Shown here: piece after piece, positions 35,211-46,065 of the stretch
Numbering within the stretch: position 1 is the first letter of the stretch
Layout: each line of letters begins with the position of its first letter
NCBI GenBank assembly: GCA_963691705.1
Contig: OY829546.1
Location: 32,272,040-32,336,039 of the forward strand
Origin: Viola odorata
Taxonomy: Eukaryota; Streptophyta; Magnoliopsida; Malpighiales; Violaceae
DNA length: 64,000 nucleotides
Direction: 5' to 3'
Made by a program: the position numbers and the translations under genes
The notes under the pieces: model-generated
Databases searched by the model: none
What the model was told of the DNA's origin: nothing
What the model saw: the letters and a program-made list of their open reading frames with translations, nothing else

Positions 35211-37510
35211 ATTAATGTCGCTAGCATTCTTAGGTGTTTCGTTGCATTTTAGCATCATCGTTAGCATCGTCAGCTTTCGAAGTCGCATTTTTAATTTTTC
35301 GTCAAGTATTTTCATTATTATTATCATTATTATTTTTAGCCTTAAAAATCACATTTTTAATTATCCGGCAGTCGTTTCTTAAATTATTCTTCGTTTTAGG
35401 TCATCACACGAATTTTAGGATTTTTTATATTTTCGCACATTTTTTAGTATTTTTATTTTTTATTATTATTTTCGTTCGAGCTTTTATTGGACCCGAGTAA
35501 GTTCGCTCGGACAATAGCTCGACTTTAAAATGTTTTCCATCAACTAGTTACTAGATTTTTTTCCGGTCGCAACGGTCTACAGCGTTTCGTGTAATTTTTG
35601 GTGTAACGCTTTATTTTTTTCGTTCCCGCGTTTCGCTCCTTTGAACACTAAAATAAACGCGTTAAACGAGAAGTTCTCATCGTTCGCTGTAGACGGTTAA
35701 AACCGTTGTATTTTTTTCTACTCGCCGGTACCTTCGGCTCGAAAAGTCGGAACGTTTGCTCGACGGATCCGGCTCGAGGCTATTTAAATCAGATGAAAGG
35801 CCATTTGATCATGGCCATTGATCTGGTCAACCAAGGAAAGTCAACCAGATCAATGGCCCTTGATTTATTGTGCATAATGCACATGCACAGTGCAAGGAAA
35901 TTCTCAGCCACGAGCCCGCGCCCGAGCCACCTGCTCTCCTTCTCAGCCACGTCTTCATCCGAGCCCCTAGCCGTAGCTCCCTAGCTCCGCCATCATCACG
36001 CCTCCAGCTCCTCCACGCGCAGCCCGCGTCCGGCCACCACGCGGCTCCCTTCGGCTATAAATAGCCGTCACCATTTCCCTTCGCGGAGGGCCGAAATTTT
36101 ACAAAAAAAAAACAACACTCTCCCTCTCCATTTTCCTGGACCAATTCACGCACCCTCAAGCCTCACTCCCGTTCGTCCATCCGCTCGCGGCAGCAACGGC
36201 ATTGTAAGTTTCTCTCTCTCTCTCTCACTTACGGTTTCTCTCTCTAAATTCCGTTCTTGCTTTAGATGATTACTTAACTGCTCAAATGTGTTCTAATTGC
36301 TTGAGTGTTGAGTTAATTTCATTACGCTAGCATCAATTAAATCGTTTAAATGCTTGAAATATTTATTTGCTAATTAAACGGATTAATGCACGGTAGTGTT
36401 CTTGTTGCAATTGCCACTGTTTTCGTGGCTGGTTTCCTGCTGTGATTGGTTGGTTGCATTGGTGGAGGGCACAGGCTCCTTTTGGGCCAAGAACCAGGCG
36501 ATTTGGCCGCCTGGTTCATCACCTCCGTCGCCGGCAGTGGCTCCGGCGACGTGAGGAGGAAGATGATGCCACGGGCCACTCGGCCCTTCGTGCGAAATAA
36601 AGGAAAGGTGATGGGCTTGGCCCATCACCATTTAAATGAATTCCCTTGGGCCAGGAACTGTTCCTGGCCCATTTCTTCAAATTTTAAATAGGGCCCAGCC
36701 CATTCACGTTTTTCCATGCCTCCGATTCATCATTTTTTTACGTAAAATGCTCGCATGTTTCATATATTTATTTTTCACGATACATGCTATTTCTCGTATG
36801 TTTTATACATGAATTGTTTCGGTCACTTTTTTCGTGAAATATTTCGAATGCTTATTTTTTATCAAGTTGTTTCTCGAATTGTTTTATACATGAATTGCTC
36901 ATTCTTTATCATAATATTTATTGTCATGTTATCTAACCTCAGTCATTTATATCTAACTATTTAATTTCAGTCATTTAAAATACCGCCTATATGGTCGGTC
37001 GCTTCTTTAATTTTCGTAAATATTCAACTGCTTTAAATTCTCGCAAACTGCTGGAAATCCTTCCGCAAAATATCAACTGTTTAAATTCCGCACTTTAATT
37101 CTGCAATTTACTTTCAGCAATTTAAATTCAATACCGCCTACATGGTCGGTCGCACTTATCAACTGTTTACTTTTCCGCACTTTAATTTTCCGCAATTTAC
37201 TTTCGGCAATTTAAATTCAATACCGCCTACATGGTCGGTCGCACTTATCAACTGTTTAATTTTCCGCACTTTAAATTCCAGCAATTTACTTTCAGCAATT
37301 TAAATTCAATACCGCCTACATGGTCGGTCGCATTTTAATTTTCGTAAACATTCAACTGCTTTAATTTTTCGCACACTGCTGGAAATCCTTCCGCAAATTA
37401 TCAACTGTTTACTTTTCCGCACTTTAAATTTCAGCAATTTACTTTCAGCAATTTAAATTCAATACCGCCTACATGGTCGGTCGCAATATCAACTGTTTAT
37501 TTTCTGCAAT
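35211..37510 (+). repeat. Array unit 5 (2300 bp)
   Basis: Shares CTAGTTACTAG (about 35545) and ATTTTTGGTG with unit 6. TATA at 36056. Confidence 0.93.
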
Positions 37511-39810
37511 ATTAATGTCGCTAGCATTCTTAGGTGTTTCGTTGCATTTTAGCATCATCGTTAGCATCGTCAGCTTTCGAAGTCGCATTTTTAATTTTTC
37601 GTCAAGTATTTTCATTATTATTATCATTATTATTTTTAGCCTTAAAAATCACATTTTTAATTATCCGGCAGTCGTTTCTTAAATTATTCTTCGTTTTAGG
37701 TCATCACACGAATTTTAGGATTTTTTATATTTTCGCACATTTTTTAGTATTTTTATTTTTTATTATTATTTTCGTTCGAGCTTTTATTGGACCCGAGTAA
37801 GTTCGCTCGGACAATAGCTCGACTTTAAAATGTTTTCCATCAACTAGTTACTAGATTTTTTTCCGGTCGCAACGGTCTACAGCGTTTCGTGTAATTTTTG
37901 GTGTAACGCTTTATTTTTTTCGTTCCCGCGTTTCGCTCCTTTGAACACTAAAATAAACGCGTTAAACGAGAAGTTCTCATCGTTCGCTGTAGACGGTTAA
38001 AACCGTTGTATTTTTTTCTACTCGCCGGTACCTTCGGCTCGAAAAGTCGGAACGTTTGCTCGACGGATCCGGCTCGAGGCTATTTAAATCAGATGAAAGG
38101 CCATTTGATCATGGCCATTGATCTGGTCAACCAAGGAAAGTCAACCAGATCAATGGCCCTTGATTTATTGTGCATAATGCACATGCACAGTGCAAGGAAA
38201 TTCTCAGCCACGAGCCCGCGCCCGAGCCACCTGCTCTCCTTCTCAGCCACGTCTTCATCCGAGCCCCTAGCCGTAGCTCCCTAGCTCCGCCATCATCACG
38301 CCTCCAGCTCCTCCACGCGCAGCCCGCGTCCGGCCACCACGCGGCTCCCTTCGGCTATAAATAGCCGTCACCATTTCCCTTCGCGGAGGGCCGAAATTTT
38401 ACAAAAAAAAAACAACACTCTCCCTCTCCATTTTCCTGGACCAATTCACGCACCCTCAAGCCTCACTCCCGTTCGTCCATCCGCTCGCGGCAGCAACGGC
38501 ATTGTAAGTTTCTCTCTCTCTCTCTCACTTACGGTTTCTCTCTCTAAATTCCGTTCTTGCTTTAGATGATTACTTAACTGCTCAAATGTGTTCTAATTGC
38601 TTGAGTGTTGAGTTAATTTCATTACGCTAGCATCAATTAAATCGTTTAAATGCTTGAAATATTTATTTGCTAATTAAACGGATTAATGCACGGTAGTGTT
38701 CTTGTTGCAATTGCCACTGTTTTCGTGGCTGGTTTCCTGCTGTGATTGGTTGGTTGCATTGGTGGAGGGCACAGGCTCCTTTTGGGCCAAGAACCAGGCG
38801 ATTTGGCCGCCTGGTTCATCACCTCCGTCGCCGGCAGTGGCTCCGGCGACGTGAGGAGGAAGATGATGCCACGGGCCACTCGGCCCTTCGTGCGAAATAA
38901 AGGAAAGGTGATGGGCTTGGCCCATCACCATTTAAATGAATTCCCTTGGGCCAGGAACTGTTCCTGGCCCATTTCTTCAAATTTTAAATAGGGCCCAGCC
39001 CATTCACGTTTTTCCATGCCTCCGATTCATCATTTTTTTACGTAAAATGCTCGCATGTTTCATATATTTATTTTTCACGATACATGCTATTTCTCGTATG
39101 TTTTATACATGAATTGTTTCGGTCACTTTTTTCGTGAAATATTTCGAATGCTTATTTTTTATCAAGTTGTTTCTCGAATTGTTTTATACATGAATTGCTC
39201 ATTCTTTATCATAATATTTATTGTCATGTTATCTAACCTCAGTCATTTATATCTAACTATTTAATTTCAGTCATTTAAAATACCGCCTATATGGTCGGTC
39301 GCTTCTTTAATTTTCGTAAATATTCAACTGCTTTAAATTCTCGCAAACTGCTGGAAATCCTTCCGCAAAATATCAACTGTTTAAATTCCGCACTTTAATT
39401 CTGCAATTTACTTTCAGCAATTTAAATTCAATACCGCCTACATGGTCGGTCGCACTTATCAACTGTTTACTTTTCCGCACTTTAATTTTCCGCAATTTAC
39501 TTTCGGCAATTTAAATTCAATACCGCCTACATGGTCGGTCGCACTTATCAACTGTTTAATTTTCCGCACTTTAAATTCCAGCAATTTACTTTCAGCAATT
39601 TAAATTCAATACCGCCTACATGGTCGGTCGCATTTTAATTTTCGTAAACATTCAACTGCTTTAATTTTTCGCACACTGCTGGAAATCCTTCCGCAAATTA
39701 TCAACTGTTTACTTTTCCGCACTTTAAATTTCAGCAATTTACTTTCAGCAATTTAAATTCAATACCGCCTACATGGTCGGTCGCAATATCAACTGTTTAT
39801 TTTCTGCAAT
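37511..39810 (+). repeat. Array unit 6 (2300 bp)
   Basis: Very close to unit 5, with the same CTAGTTACTAG variant (about 37845). TATA at 38356. Confidence 0.93.
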
Positions 39811-41210
39811 ATTAATGTCGCTAGCATTCTTAGGTGTTTCGTTGCATTTTAGCATCATCGTTAGCATCGTCAGCTTTCGAAGTCGCATTTTTAATTTTTC
39901 GTCAAGTATTTTCATTATTATTATCATTATTATTTTTAGCCTTAAAAATCACATTTTTAATTATCCGGCAGTCGTTTCTTAAATTATTCTTCGTTTTAGG
40001 TCATCACACGAATTTTAGGATTTTTTATATTTTCGCACATTTTTTAGTATTTTTATTTTTTATTATTATTTTCGTTCGAGCTTTTATTGGACCCGAGTAA
40101 GTTCGCTCGGACAATAGCTCGACTTTAAAATGTTTTCCATCAACTAGTTGCTAGATTTTTTTCCGGTCGCAACGGTCTACAGCGTTTCGTGTAATTTTCG
40201 GTGTAACGCTTTATTTTTTTCGTTCCCGCGTTTCGCTCCTTTGAACACTAAAATAAACGCGTTAAACGAGAAGTTCTCATCGTTCGCTGTAGACGGTTAA
40301 AACCGTTGTATTTTTTTCTACTCGCCGGTACCTTCGGCTCGAAAAGTCGGAACGTTTGCTCGACGGATCCGGCTCGAGGCTATTTAAATCAGATGAAAGG
40401 CCTTTTGATCATGGCCATTGATCTGGTCAACCAAGGAAAGTCAACCAGATCAATGGCCCTTGATTTATTGTGCATAATGCACATGCACAGTGCAAGGAAA
40501 TTCTCAGCCACGAGCCCGCGCCCGAGCCACCTGCTCTCCTTCTCAGCCACGTCTTCATCCGAGCCCCTAGCCGTAGCTCCCTAGCTCCGCCATCATCACG
40601 CCTCCAGCTCCTCCACGCGCAGCCCGCGTCCGGCCACCACGCGGCTCCCTTCGGCTATAAATAGCCGTCACCATTTCCCTTCGCGGAGGGCCGAAATTTT
40701 ACAAAAAAAAAACAACACTCTCCCTCTCCATTTTCCTGGACCAATTCACGCACCCTCAAGCCTCACTCCGGTTCGTCCATCCGCTCGCGGCAGCAACGGC
40801 ATTGTAAGTTTCTCTCTCTCTCTCTCACTTACGGTTTCTCTCTCTAAATTCCGTTCTTGCTTTAGATGATTACTTAACTGCTCAAATGTGTTCTAATTGC
40901 TTGAGTGTTGAGTTAATTTCATTACGCTAGCATCAATTAAATCGTTTAAATGCTTGAAATATTTATTTGCTAATTAAACGGATTAATGCACGGTAGTGTT
41001 CTTGTTGCAATTGCCACTGTTTTCGTGGCTGGTTTCCTGCTGTGATTGGTTGGTTGCATTGGTGGAGGGCACAGGCTCCTTTTGGGCCAAGAACCAGGCG
41101 ATTTGGCCGCCTGGTTCATCACCTCCGTCGCCGGCAGTGGCTCCGGCGACGTGAGGAGGAAGATGATGCCACGGGCCACTCGGCCCTTCGTGCGAAATAA
41201 AGGAAAGGTG
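39811..41210 (+). repeat. Array unit 7, truncated (1400 bp)
   Basis: Ends at AAAGGTG(A), inside the left arm of the palindrome GGTGATGGGC, and switches to G1 gag sequence. Private GGCCTTTTGATC (40401) and CTCCGGTTCG (about 40766). TATA at 40656. Confidence 0.93.
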
Positions 41211-41547
41211 AGACATGAGGCGTAAATCCTGCAGCCAACTCTGTCAACTGATCTATCTGGGCACGAAGAGCCGATATCGAATTCGCAAGAGGATTGCCCC
41301 CGCTATCTACTGCGGGTGCCCTCGCCTGGAAAAAAGAGTGGCTGGGTCCTGGTATTTGAGATAGAGGAGTATATGCCTGGGATGTCAATGTTCTCGCTAG
41401 TTGTTCGGAAGAGGGATCTGACATGGCTGGTGGGATTTCTTGCACTGTGGTGCCGACATCAGAGGTGGCGAAAGCAAAAAGTCACCTGCGGGTCTCATAT
41501 GGGAGGCTGGATGACTGGGACAGTGCGGGATCCGAGCCGAACTCCAT
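41211..41547 (-). pseudogene. gag N-terminus of G1 copy 2, truncated
   Basis: The ATG at 41545-41547 aligns with the ATG at 2231 of copy 1. Shared motifs are SDPALS, FATSD, NPLANSISALRAQIDQLTE and AAGFTPH. An in-frame TGA about 22 codons in, at a position that is Arg in copy 1, is consistent with CGA to TGA. The frame is cut at 41211, where an open frame continues by chance into antisense array sequence. Confidence 0.82.
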
Positions 41548-41633
41548 AATCCTCTGGATTTTTAAGGGAGCAGAGCTTGGCTATTAAGGATGCTCACTTA
41601 ATAGAACCAAAGCTCTCAATGAAAGCACCAATT
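41548..41633 (-). other. Leader and putative PBS of G1 copy 2
   Basis: Matches 2232-2316 of copy 1, including AATTGGTGCTTTCATTGAGA next to the LTR. Confidence 0.7.
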
Positions 41634-42212
41634 TGATAAGATTCGATCTGTTCGTTGTAGGATAGTGAAGGATTATGAACCTTGAGGTCGACTGTCCCTG
41701 ATGTCCGATGTACCTGCACGGCGCCGGAGGGGGTCTCCGGCGTAAACACTCCGATGCTTAAGTCAGTAATGATTGTATGAAATAGCAACGCTTTGGCTAG
41801 CAATCTTAGGCTTACCTCCCTCCTTGGAGGCGGAGGTATTTATAGGCGAAATGGAGCATTTCTGAGTGATCATGGTCACAAGAGGTTAACGCGCCCGTCA
41901 GAGGGGGTTAGAGTTCCCCGTTGATGGAGTGTGCTATCGTCGCGTCAACTATATGTATGGAGGTAGGCGTTACCTAGGCAAGGCAACACCTATGCTTCTC
42001 ACGGGATGCCTGGTCAGACCCGGGATGGGGTAACGCCCTGTGTCATGATGAAGTGACGTGTGGGACCCCCTCACTGGTGTCGACCATCCCAGCGCCAGTT
42101 ACACATAGGGAGGCGATAGCCTCGACGCTACCGGGGCGGTAAGAGCAGCTTTTTCTTCCTTTCATGGTATATAGGACGAAAATGCCCTTTGTTGTTAGGG
42201 ATATTGTTATCA
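41634..42212 (-). repeat. 5' LTR of G1 copy 2 (579 bp)
   Basis: Termini TGATAA and TTATCA; minus-strand TATA box at 41837-41844 (plus TATTTATA). Similar in length and layout to 2317-2888 but clearly diverged. On the plus strand it contains TATATAGG at 42168-42175 where copy 1 reads GATAGACG. Confidence 0.83.
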
Positions 42213-42394
42213 CTTCTCTTCTTGTCTTCTCTGTTTCATCCTCTCCATACCATTTGCTTCCTTCATCCCGTCAAAAAACCAACCTTTTGGATAGAAACAA
42301 AGAAACGGAACTGAAACAGACAAACCCAACTTCAAGGAATCAACAACATCATTAATTTGAGGAAAAAGAAAAACAGATAAGGAGTGTGTGATCA
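42213..42394 (+). promoter_or_regulatory. 5' flank/5' UTR of the DUF1639 gene
   Basis: A pyrimidine-rich stretch (TCTTCTTGTCTTCTC) then purine-rich sequence up to the ATG. No TATA box lies within it; the nearest plus-strand TATA-like motif is TATATAGG (42168-42175) inside the G1 LTR. Confidence 0.5.
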
Positions 42395-43214
42395 ATGGCG
42401 ACCACCCCACAAGACAGATCAAAGCAACTCCACAACTTCTCTTTGCCATGTTTGAAATGGGGTAGCCAAAGAGTCCTCCGCTGCATCAAAGCCACTGATC
42501 ATCAACCCGGATCGTCATCTTCTCCAATGGTTCCGCTCCATAATGGGTTCCAAAAACCCATCAATGTTGCTCACCTCAATCAGGATTCCTCTGATCTCAT
42601 CAGATTCAACAACGGTGGTGATCATAAGAGATTGAAGGTTGCTTCTTCTTCCCCTTCTCTTCTTAAAGATGAGAAAGGGAACAATAATGAATCCTCAAGG
42701 CCGTGGAACTTGCGGACAAGGAGGTCTGCGTGTAAGGCTCCACTGAGAATTGAAGATGCCAAAAATAACATTGTTGATTGGCAGAGGAGAAATCTTAATT
42801 TGGTGATGGATTCACCAAAAACGAATGCTGATAGCTTGCTGGTGAAGCGGTTGCAGAGTGTGGAAATGGTGGGGATGATGAAGGAGAAGATCAAGTTCTC
42901 TGTTCCGCTCGCCAAGGAGGAGATTGAGCAGGATTTCATGGAGATGGCCAGGATTAGGCCACCCAGGAGGCCTAAGAAGAGACCCAGAATTGTGCAAAAG
43001 TATTTGGATGTAAGGATTCTTGGCTTCTTACTTCCCTTGCTTCTTTGTCCGTTTGTTTCTCTGATGGGAAAATATGGTAAAGCTCGCTTCTTTTTTAGCC
43101 TAAACAGATTTTGTTTCTAGGTGTTCTTTTTGTTTGCAGTCTATTTTTCCAGGTTTGTGGCTAAGCGAAGTTAATGCAGATTCATATAATGTTCCTGAAG
43201 CACCTGAATCATGA
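42395..43214 (+). CDS. DUF1639 family protein (host gene, two coding exons)
   Basis: Exon 1 is 42395-43009 (205 codons) and exon 2 is 43140-43214, giving 229 residues. The intron 43010-43139 has donor GAT|GTAAGG and acceptor TTTGTTTGCAG and keeps phase 0. Reading through gives a false 241-residue protein with a hydrophobic tail. DUF1639 hallmarks are RPWNLRTRRSACKAP (about residue 102), EEIEQDFMEMARIRPPRRPK (about residues 175-194), KKRPRIVQK, and exon 2 FPGLWLSEVNADSYNVPEAP. The protein is basic and Ser-rich, with no signal peptide or membrane segment. DUF1639 proteins are plant-specific and of unknown function, and the basic motif suggests nuclear location. The frame is intact, unlike all its neighbours, so it is probably a live gene. 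Confidence 0.9.
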
Positions 43215-43450
43215 GATGTGATGATGTAAGTTCCATTTTCTCAAGGCTCTTGCTTCCCCATTTTATCTGGGTTTGCCATTTTGATTCTTAGATATGGTGT
43301 ACTTCTTAAATTGGTTTTGCAGGTAAGAAATATTTGTATTCCAGTTGCCAAATTCTACAGGTTCATTTGACCACAGTGAATGGTAATGCAGCACCATCTT
43401 TGTAAATTGCAAATTTCAACAAAATAAAAATTGAAATTATGGGTTTCTTC
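43215..43450 (+). other. 3' UTR of the DUF1639 gene with probable UTR intron
   Basis: After the TGA, GATGAT|GTAAGTTCC (GT at 43226) and TGGTTTTGCAG (AG at 43321-43322) mark a likely intron in the UTR. AATAAA at 43423-43428 is a candidate poly(A) signal. Confidence 0.55.
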
Positions 43451-45632
43451 ATTTACCCAGTTTTGGTTCTTTATAAGATTATAATGCCATTGATGAAATG
43501 ATCATGGTCTTGAGAGTTCCCTTTCTGACATGAAAAATAGTTTAGGCCTTTGGTTATTTTTAGTATGATTCAAGTTTAAACTGAGCGTTATCACAACTTC
43601 TACTTGGTATGAAAGGCTATAGTTTCATATTCTGCAAACATCATGCTTTTCAAATTTTGATGCGTCTGTATCTGAATACAATCTAAACTTCCTGAATTTT
43701 AAAAGAAAAAGTTGAAATTTCCAGAATCTACACTTTCTTATCTGGCTTTTGCTGCTCAGGAGTTTCTTTTGTCTACTGAGAGCATAAGGTTCCATCTTTT
43801 CACTATAAAATTAGCTATCGACACTGGAATGATTTGATCTTGTAAGAAATGTTGCGCCTAGCTAGTAGCAAGTTCCTATAACCTGCATTGAAAGCAAAGT
43901 TTAGGGGTTTTGAAGGGTAAATTGGTTTTAGCCTCCTTCACTTCAGTTAATTTGTTCCGGTTCTGGTAGTGATTCTGCTTTGTGTCTTGTAATGATGCTG
44001 GAAATAGAGCAAACAACAGTTGCTAAAAGAGCTCAAGACAATTTCTACCAGGTAAGTAAACCGAGATTTTTTTCCTTAGCTGGGATGTTGGTGGAGCATC
44101 AGCTGGAATAGAATTGCCATTTTCGTGGTTCATATGGAAATTTGTGCTAAGGAAATCTTTTATTTGGTGCTTGTTTGGAGATCTGCTATTCTGCTGCGTG
44201 AAGTCTAGTTTCGCATTACAATCCCAACCTCTGCCCAGGAGAAGCTGATTTGTCTTTATGATAGCAACAATATATGTGATGTGCACAGGATTATAGATGA
44301 TTCTTGTTCTTGTTCTTAGTCTTTCTTTTTCTTCTCCAAAGCTGGAACATGTGACTGTATTATTAAAAGAAAATGCGTGGCTTCATAGTAACTATTATGA
44401 GTATTATTTTTCCTTTTATATATATAATTATACCTTCAAGTGAGCCTCGCATTTACACATCACAAAACCACATCAGCATGCACTAAAAAGTAAGGTTTTC
44501 GAAAATAGACTAGGAGATTGAATTAGAAAAATAAAAGGGTTAAAAGTTAGGAGTTCAAGTGAAATTTAATCGAAGTCAACTGAACTTAATTAAAAATATT
44601 TAATATTTTTATATAAACTTACACTCATTTTTCTAAATAAAAGTCAATTCTTATCTAATTTTCTATGAAATTATTAATTTTGAAATTGATTGCTAAAATA
44701 TAAAAATCAACATGAAATTTAATAATATAGTGACATAGTAACCTAAACAATAAGAGAAAACTAGGAATAAATACTTTTTGGTCTGAAATAAACAAAAGAA
44801 AAAAATATATAAAACTTCAAACCCAATTTTGAGACCATTTAAGATTATTTGCCGATCCAAATGGTTGATAAGTGTTCAATTTTCTCATTAAGGTACCCGT
44901 TAAATTTGAACTTGATTCAACGGTTAAATAAAAAATTATGGTCATTTAAAGCTTGAAGTAAAATAAAAAAACAAAAAAAAATGACAAAACGGGCACCGAT
45001 TCAAACAATTCTATGGTTGAACCAACTAAATCACTGATTTTTTTCGAGCTCAACCGTAAAATAATTTTTAGACCAAAATCAGACCGGAAAACTAACTGGT
45101 CTTCAATTTTCCTAGTTGAATCGAAATGTCTGAAAATCATAATAATAGGAGATAAACTAGAAAGAAAAAAGATGGTAATTGTGACATGTCACCGTAGATG
45201 ACAATAATTAAGAGCTATGTAGATTTAAAAAGTATTTTATTTCCAAATAGTGCGCAACAAATTTAGTTTATGACTCACGTTAGTGTTTTAGAGTCTCATG
45301 TTCGAGTTTTAGTATAGCAGTTTTTTTAAAAACCTTGAGATACCATTTAGATCGATTTTTGAACTCTAGTACGATGCAGTGCAAATTAATCTAACTCAAA
45401 AAGGGATCCAGGATACCACATTATATTAGAAAAGATCTAAAATGTATTTTATATAGTTAAAAATTAGAAGAAGAAATAACAACAACAACATGGTACTAAT
45501 TGAGATAGATTGAGCAAAATGGTGGTACAAGCATGACCAACGGAGAAAAAAAAGAAAGCAATCTACATAAAAACTAAGGAACTGCTCAACCCTAATTAGT
45601 GAAAAATTGCCTTGTTTCTTTCCAACCACAAC
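43451..45632. other. Intergenic A/T-rich DNA
   Basis: No protein-like frame, LTR or repeat was recognised. A possible exon/donor pair (TTCTACCAG|GTAAGT at about 44050) could belong to an alternative 3' end of the upstream gene, but there is no other support. Confidence 0.4.
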
Positions 45633-45800
45633 TAAGGGTGCTCATTGGGTATTCTGAAATTCTGAAATTTTCGGGTTCGTGTATTCCGAACTATCCTAAA
45701 ATATTTCCCACCCCGAATTCCAAAACCTCCCTCCTGACCCCGAATTTCCCAACCCGAAATTTCCCAAAATTTTCGAGGCATTTTTTGGGTTCAGTATTAA
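45633..45800. repeat. Left terminal region of hAT 2
   Basis: The TIR TAAGGGTGCTCA is followed by subterminal motifs (ATTCTGAAATTCTGAAATTT, TTCGGGTTCG, CCCGAATT) that recur at the right end as TTCGGGTATT and CGAAATTTCC types, as expected for transposase-binding subterminal repeats. 45801-46065 shows nothing further. Confidence 0.7.
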
Positions 45801-46065
45801 TATTGCCGCTAGGCACTGTTTAAATATATTAATCCTGATTAAACATACAGTCTACAGTACACAATCTAAATTAAACATACAAATTGCAATCCAAGTAATC
45901 CAACTACACAATCCAAATTAAACATACAAATTACAACAACAGTATTACAGTAATAGAAAAATCCACTGCCAATTTGAAAGTCCAACCAAGCAACTTGAGA
46001 GAATTGCAATCCAACTAAATTTTTATAATGTTGATTTCCACTACCATTTGAGAGAATTCTGAAAA

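Larger units (their letters stand above)
6773..41210 (+). mobile_element. Ogre/Tat-like Ty3/gypsy retrotransposon A with amplified 3' LTR
   Basis: The layout is 5' LTR (6773-10970), PBS (10972), leader, ORF1 (11512-13226), gag (14001-17282), protease (to 18364), intron (18365-18518), RT and dual RNase H (18519-20460), integrase (to 21940), long 3' noncoding region, polypurine tract (25924-25933), then a 3' LTR beginning at 25938. An extra ORF before gag, an intron before RT, a second RNase H and a very large size are hallmarks of the Ogre branch of Tat. The 3' LTR never completes: its internal 2.3 kb is repeated seven times to 41210. The left flank is hAT DNA and the right flank is a different element, so the right end was rearranged and no TSD can be shown. 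Confidence 0.88.
26021..41210 (+). repeat. Tandem array of seven ~2.3 kb LTR-derived units
   Basis: Six full units (2300, 2300, 2295, 2295, 2300, 2300 bp) and one partial unit run head to tail. Each begins ATTAATGTCGCTAGC and ends TTTTCTGCAAT. A unit equals LTR positions matching about 6856-9185 of the 5' LTR, so it carries the hairpin, TATA box, splice donor, palindromes and part of the subrepeats. The new junction shares only about 2 bp (AT), suggesting illegitimate duplication followed by unequal crossing-over. Units differ by scattered SNPs and a 5-bp deletion shared by units 3 and 4, which argues against a simple assembly copy error. No coding function is evident. Confidence 0.95.
41211..42212 (-). 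mobile_element. G1 retrotransposon copy 2 (5' LTR and gag start)
   Basis: Minus-strand LTR, leader and the first ~340 bp of gag of the same family as 1-2888. The rest is replaced by the element A array at 41210. It lies between that array and a host gene, with the LTR end facing the gene. Confidence 0.87.

Noticed and set aside
26044..40664. Sets of 64-92 residue open frames repeated every ~2.3 kb
   Set aside because: They are copies of the same LTR noncoding segment; they lack protein-like motifs and overlap the promoter, leader and palindromes.
42395..43120. 241-residue single-exon version of the DUF1639 protein
   Set aside because: The last 36 residues are intron translation; good splice sites at 43010 and 43139 lead to the family's conserved C-terminus.
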